This document shows positions 60,339 to 64,000 of a stretch of DNA of 64,000 bases, in pieces. Both the position numbers and the translations under genes were made by a program. The DNA comes from Holdemania massiliensis (GTDB lineage Bacteria; Bacillota_I; Bacilli_A; Erysipelotrichales; Erysipelotrichaceae): the NCBI RefSeq assembly GCF_022440805.1, contig NZ_JAKNTK010000001.1, positions 806,001-870,000 of the forward strand. The letters are read 5' to 3'. Below the pieces are notes generated by a model. It ran no database searches, was not told where the DNA came from, and was given only the letters and a program-made list of their open reading frames with translations. Within the stretch, counting starts at the first letter, position 1, and every line of letters begins with the position of its first letter.

Positions 60339-61421
60339 ATGACCGGACGTTTTCAAGGCTCCATGCTCGACTGCATCCGCAATACCGCTCAGGCAGCGGT
60401 CAATATCGCGGATCACCGCGAAATCAACTGTGCGGCTCTGATCACGCTGCTTTGCAGCTTGTCCGAACCGATCAATGAAATTTTATTGATCGGCTCCGGC
60501 ACGAGCAGTACGACGGCGATCACATCCCGCTGTTTTATTGAACGGGTAACAGGGATCGCAACGCATGTCGTTTATCCCAATGATTTCCTCTACAACTGCA
60601 CCGTCAGAAATCCGCATGCCCTGCATGTCTTTACTTCGCAGACGGGAACCTCAAAAGTCTGCTTTGAAGCAATGAAACAGGTTCAACAATGGGGCTATCC
60701 GTCCCTGGTCATTTCGGAATCCGCGCAAACGCCGATGGCTCAGGCTGCCGATTGCTTTTTGACAATGGACTGCGGTATTGAGGAATATCCGATGCGGACT
60801 ACCGGCTACAGCGCGACGGTCATGACGCACATGGCCATGGCGATCAGCATCGCGCAGCATTACGGCCGGATCACAGAGACAGAAGCAGCCGAGCTGACGG
60901 AGGAAATTCGAGCTTGTTCCAAACGGCTGCCGCAGGTCATTGAGCGGACGCTGGAATGGATGAAGCAGGCCAAGCGGAAAATGCTGCGGTCGGATCTGAT
61001 CGTGTTTACGGGCGCGGATGCCTTAGTTGGCGTTTCATTAGAAGGCGCGATGAAGGTATGGGAGACTCCGCAGATTGCTTCGGTTGGATATGAGATTGAA
61101 GAAGGCATTCATGGACCGAACTATGGCTATAACAGCCGTCACTGTGTGATCGTACTGAATGACGGCGGCCGGGAAGATCAGAAATGCCGAGGCTTAGCCC
61201 GATATATGAAGGAAGTCTGGAATAACGGCTTTTTGATCGGTGTCCATCCGATTGATGAGGAAGACCTGGAGCTGCCGGTGGTTTCACCGGATTTATGCGT
61301 CATTGATTTTGCGGCAGTCGTTCAGACGATTGCGTTTAAACTGGCTGAGGATCAGGGCCGTGATCTGGGGGCACATCATGACAACAGCCGGATGAACGCC
61401 TATTTCAAAACGCATCAGTAA
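60339..61421 (+). CDS. SIS-domain sugar deglycase/isomerase (GfrE/FrlB-like), copy 2
   Basis: 360 residues, clearly paralogous to the protein at 56931: ILLIGSGTSSTTAITSRCFIER, FTSQTGTSKVCFEA, MDCGIEEYPMRTTGYSA, GVSLEGAMKVWETP and YEIEEGIHGPNYGYN align with the first copy. An AAAGGAA site precedes the start. A GTTCA-N6-TGAAC inverted repeat lies upstream (60242-60257). A TGGCC..GC pair near 60302-60316 is spaced like a -24/-12 promoter, but its -12 half is poor. It likely acts on the second Amadori-type substrate of the locus. Confidence 0.83.
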   Translation: MTGRFQGSMLDCIRNTAQAAVNIADHREINCAALITLLCSLSEPINEILLIGSGTSSTTAITSRCFIERVTGIATHVVYPNDFLYNCTVRNPHALHVFTSQTGTSKVCFEAMKQVQQWGYPSLVISESAQTPMAQAADCFLTMDCGIEEYPMRTTGYSATVMTHMAMAISIAQHYGRITETEAAELTEEIRACSKRLPQVIERTLEWMKQAKRKMLRSDLIVFTGADALVGVSLEGAMKVWETPQIASVGYEIEEGIHGPNYGYNSRHCVIVLNDGGREDQKCRGLARYMKEVWNNGFLIGVHPIDEEDLELPVVSPDLCVIDFAAVVQTIAFKLAEDQGRDLGAHHDNSRMNAYFKTHQ

Positions 61422-61474
61422 AAGTCAAATCATTTATTAAGAAAACGAGGAAAAGAAAGGACGGATGATGAAAA

Positions 61475-62347
61475 ATGCAGGCAGAACGAATTACGGAAGC
61501 GACCTGGAGACTGATCGGCGGCGGCTGTGATTGTTACTTGCTGGACGGCAGTCAGCCCGTTTTGATCGACTGCGGCTGCGGCCAGGAAAACATTCAGAAA
61601 TTTTGTGAAGCCTTGATTCATAAATCGGTGGAAGCTGTGATCTGTACGCACGCCCATATTGACCATACCGGGCACTGCGGCTTGTTCAAACAGGTCTGGA
61701 TGACGGAAAGAACAGCGGCATCCAGCAAAAACTGGATGGATGAAGATCGGTTTCAGCTGCATCTCAAGTATCAGTTAACCTTTGTCCAAGATCAGGAAAT
61801 TCTTGAATTGGGTTCGCGGCGTTTAGAAATTCTGATGTGTGATTGTCATGCTCCGGGCAACATCATGATCCTTGATCATGAAGAGCGGACACTGTTTGCC
61901 GGGGACGAACTGGATCAGGATCAGGTTCTGCTGCTGCCGGGATTTTCCGAGAAACCGGGTCAGTTTCACAGTGAACCGGCAGCAACAGTTGGGGATTATC
62001 AGCGAATGTTGAAGCGGATCGCTGGACGGCGCTCGGAATTTGACCGAATTTGTACCGGACATAACGGATCTCCGTTGAAGCCGCAGATTTTGGATCAGAT
62101 GATCAGCCTATGCCAGCGTATTCTGGATGGAGAAGTTGGCAGCGAAGACTGCAGCTCTGCCAGCTATTCGCTGTGGGATACCCATTTTCCTTATCCATGT
62201 GCCCACTACCGCCGATTTAGTGATCAGGGGCTGTCGCTGGTGTACTGTACTGACAGTCTGACTGAACGCCAAGCGAATTCCATTGTGGCGCCGGCAACGC
62301 CGCTGCATCGGATGTGCGAGGAGAATACCCGCAGGCAGCACAGATAG
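61475..62347 (+). CDS. Metallo-beta-lactamase-fold hydrolase
   Basis: 290 residues. The zinc-binding motif THAHIDHTG is near residues 55-63. The next ligands lie in CDCHAPGNIMILD (His), FAGDELDQDQ (Asp) and CTGHNGSPL (His). The C-terminal 70 residues are an added domain. AAGGACGG precedes the ATG. It closes the locus after the second SIS gene; a lactonase or phosphonate/phosphate-ester hydrolase acting on a sugar intermediate is possible. No convincing known partner in gfr systems, so its place in the pathway is inferred. Confidence 0.82.
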   Translation: MQAERITEATWRLIGGGCDCYLLDGSQPVLIDCGCGQENIQKFCEALIHKSVEAVICTHAHIDHTGHCGLFKQVWMTERTAASSKNWMDEDRFQLHLKYQLTFVQDQEILELGSRRLEILMCDCHAPGNIMILDHEERTLFAGDELDQDQVLLLPGFSEKPGQFHSEPAATVGDYQRMLKRIAGRRSEFDRICTGHNGSPLKPQILDQMISLCQRILDGEVGSEDCSSASYSLWDTHFPYPCAHYRRFSDQGLSLVYCTDSLTERQANSIVAPATPLHRMCEENTRRQHR

Positions 62348-62426
62348 ATATTTGAAGTTTGAGGGGAAGGGTTGTCCATAATGGGCAGTTGATCTATAAA
62401 CTAAAACGGATAATTAAAAAACAATA

Positions 62427-62475
62427 AAAGAGGAAGGCTGCAAATACTTAATCTGCAATCTTCCTCTTTCTTTCG
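62427..62475. terminator. Bidirectional terminator between the PTS locus and the GH35 gene
   Basis: AAAGAGGAAG (62427-62436) pairs with CTTCCTCTTT (62460-62469), with an inner GCA/TGC; A-rich left and T-rich right flanks. Confidence 0.75.
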
Positions 62476-62542
62476 TGAACAGATCGGTGAGTACAGTTGG
62501 ATCACGAATCGTTTCTGTTCAGAGTCAATCGTGCAATGGAAG

Positions 62543-64000
62543 CTAAGCCGCGGCTGGCTGATCAATGAACGGATGATCGTCCAGCGACACCGATCCTGTC
62601 CGGCCTTCGGTTTCAAATAAGATCACTGTATTTTTTCCCTTTTTAAATAAAGGGGCAGGGATGTAAAGATAATGTGTCGGTCCGATATCCCAGAAGCGGC
62701 CGAGGTTTTCGCCATTGATAAAGGCGCAGCCTTTGCCCCAGCCCTTCAGATTCAAAAACATGTCCGCGGGTTCGTCGAGCTCAAAGGCATATTCATAGAA
62801 GGCCGGGACGCCGGATTGATAGTCCTGCGTAAAATCGACCTGTTCCACGTTGTTCAGCTCCAGACAATACTGCTGCCAGCCGGTATGGAAGTGCAGATCA
62901 AGCATAAAGCCGCCCTTGATTCCCTTGCGCTGATGCGGGGAAACCAGACTGGCACCGTAATTGATGCGTCCGAGGTTTTCCACCAGAATATCAATGACGT
63001 TGTCCTCAGGATGATCCAGTGTCAATGGGATATTGCTTCCCATCGTTTCCTTGTATTGCGTGGCGACGAGTTTCTGGTTGACGAAGATCTGGGCGCGGTC
63101 ATCACAGTCCGCCAGCTTTGCTTTGGCCAGCTCGCGGGCTTTGCCGACATGGGCACGGTAGAGAATATAGCCATAACTCTGCCCCAGTTTTTCCATCGGC
63201 TGAGGAATATCGGCTGCGATCGGCTGAGTCAATGTAGAAAGCGTATTGAACAGAGAAACCTGATTCGTACAGGTTAATTCGCCGATGCCTTGAAACTGAA
63301 TCGGCGTAGACAGCGGCACCGGTGTGAAAGCATGGAACTTGGCGATCACTTCGCGGAAGGCCGCATATTTGTCTGCTTCTGTGCCCCATTCCGTTAACGG
63401 CGCGGCGTAGTCGTAAGAAGTGATCTGCGGATCCATCCCGTTGTGATAGCTGCAGCCATTGTAAAATTCCGGATTGGTGCCGCCATGGAACATGTAAATG
63501 TTGACACTGCCTTGTTTCAGCATCGCTTCCAGTTCGCCAGCGGCTTCTTGGGCATCCCGGGTTTTTAATGGTGAGCCCCAGTTGTTGAACCAGCCGATCC
63601 AAAATTCCATGCACATCAAAGGGCCTTGAATCTGATTGTCATTCATGAACTGCCGCAGCGCTCCGATTTGCTCATCCGTGCGGGAACCGAAATTAGCAGT
63701 CGGCAGCACGCCTTCATTGAGGAGCGTACCGGCATCCAGCACTTCGCGCCAGCCGCCATCCGAGGTAAACATCGGAACATCGCAGCCATGCTTTTCCATC
63801 AAGCGTTTGACCGCTTTCAAATAATTCTTATCGTTGCCGAAGGAGCCATATTCATTTTCAATTTGGCACATCAGCACCGGTCCGCCGTGGGTGAAAAACA
63901 ACGGCCGGATGACTGGGAATAATTCCGCATAGTAGGCATCAATCGCATCCAGATACGGCTGATACGTCGAGCGTACCCGCATTGAATCATCGGCTAACAG
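62543..64000 (-). CDS. Glycoside hydrolase family 35 beta-galactosidase (5' end outside window)
   Basis: 485 visible codons; the frame is open to the right edge, where it reads LLADDSMRVRSTYQPYL, so the first roughly 90-100 residues are missing. GH35 marks: acid/base Glu in QIENEYGSFG, nucleophile Glu in CMEFWIGWFNNWG, and FHGGTNPEFYNG. The C-terminal beta-sandwich includes VFINGENLGRFWDIGPTHYLY. No signal peptide can be judged. It removes beta-galactosyl residues from oligosaccharides. Convergent with the PTS locus and not obviously part of it. Confidence 0.93.
   Translation of the reverse strand: MLADDSMRVRSTYQPYLDAIDAYYAELFPVIRPLFFTHGGPVLMCQIENEYGSFGNDKNYLKAVKRLMEKHGCDVPMFTSDGGWREVLDAGTLLNEGVLPTANFGSRTDEQIGALRQFMNDNQIQGPLMCMEFWIGWFNNWGSPLKTRDAQEAAGELEAMLKQGSVNIYMFHGGTNPEFYNGCSYHNGMDPQITSYDYAAPLTEWGTEADKYAAFREVIAKFHAFTPVPLSTPIQFQGIGELTCTNQVSLFNTLSTLTQPIAADIPQPMEKLGQSYGYILYRAHVGKARELAKAKLADCDDRAQIFVNQKLVATQYKETMGSNIPLTLDHPEDNVIDILVENLGRINYGASLVSPHQRKGIKGGFMLDLHFHTGWQQYCLELNNVEQVDFTQDYQSGVPAFYEYAFELDEPADMFLNLKGWGKGCAFINGENLGRFWDIGPTHYLYIPAPLFKKGKNTVILFETEGRTGSVSLDDHPFIDQPAAA

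Overview
The window looks like chromosomal DNA from a low-to-mid GC Firmicute. The best guess is an Erysipelotrichia/Holdemania-like gut anaerobe. That rests on strong Shine-Dalgarno sites, a CIRCE-controlled groESL operon, a CcpA-type cre site, a LevR-type/sigma-54 PTS locus, a B12-dependent ribonucleotide reductase and MATE pumps. The taxonomic call is inference from gene content only. No rRNA, tRNA or CRISPR array was seen.

Layout. 1-4.6 kb: the 5' part of a CydD-like ABC exporter behind a promoter flanked by two copies of a palindrome, a small lipoprotein, an aldo/keto reductase, and groES-groEL behind a sigma-A promoter and CIRCE. 4.9-17 kb: an AT-rich island holding a 2972-residue secreted LysM/Rhs (YD-repeat) protein with a variable C-terminal tip. 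It is followed by two homologous putative immunity proteins. Between them lie the decayed remains of a third immunity gene and of an earlier toxin tip whose stop codon still overlaps the next immunity start. This is the most striking system in the window. 17-24 kb: a MATE pump, diaminopropionate ammonia-lyase, two tandem paralogous membrane-anchored proteins and a UvrA-like ATPase, probably one operon. 24-32 kb: MarR-MATE pair, a hybrid histidine kinase with two receiver domains, a double GntR-type regulator split by an in-frame TGA, and two small exported or membrane proteins. 32-38 kb: a cobalamin adenosyltransferase/B12-dependent RNR operon, a Clp-like ATPase with a decayed second AAA module, and ispD.

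38.5-51.4 kb: a lipoprotein with an exo/endonuclease-phosphatase domain under a cre site; three tandem copies of a probable type I toxin-antitoxin cassette; GNAT/YoaP; NIF3-like; ECF sigma-DUF2461; a DEAD-box helicase with a leader terminator; rpoN; then a gene-poor stretch with a candidate structured RNA, one acetyltransferase and one membrane protein. 51.4-62.4 kb: a LevR-type sigma-54 activator, a near-perfect -24/-12 promoter, mannose-family PTS EIIA-B-C-D, two SIS-domain deglycase-like proteins, a HAD phosphatase, a MATE pump and a metallo-beta-lactamase-fold hydrolase. The layout resembles the Salmonella gfr (glucoselysine/fructoselysine) system, so import and deglycation of phosphorylated Amadori compounds is the likely role. 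The rpoN gene only 3 kb upstream supplies the sigma factor this regulator needs. 62.5-64 kb: a GH35 beta-galactosidase, cut by the window edge.
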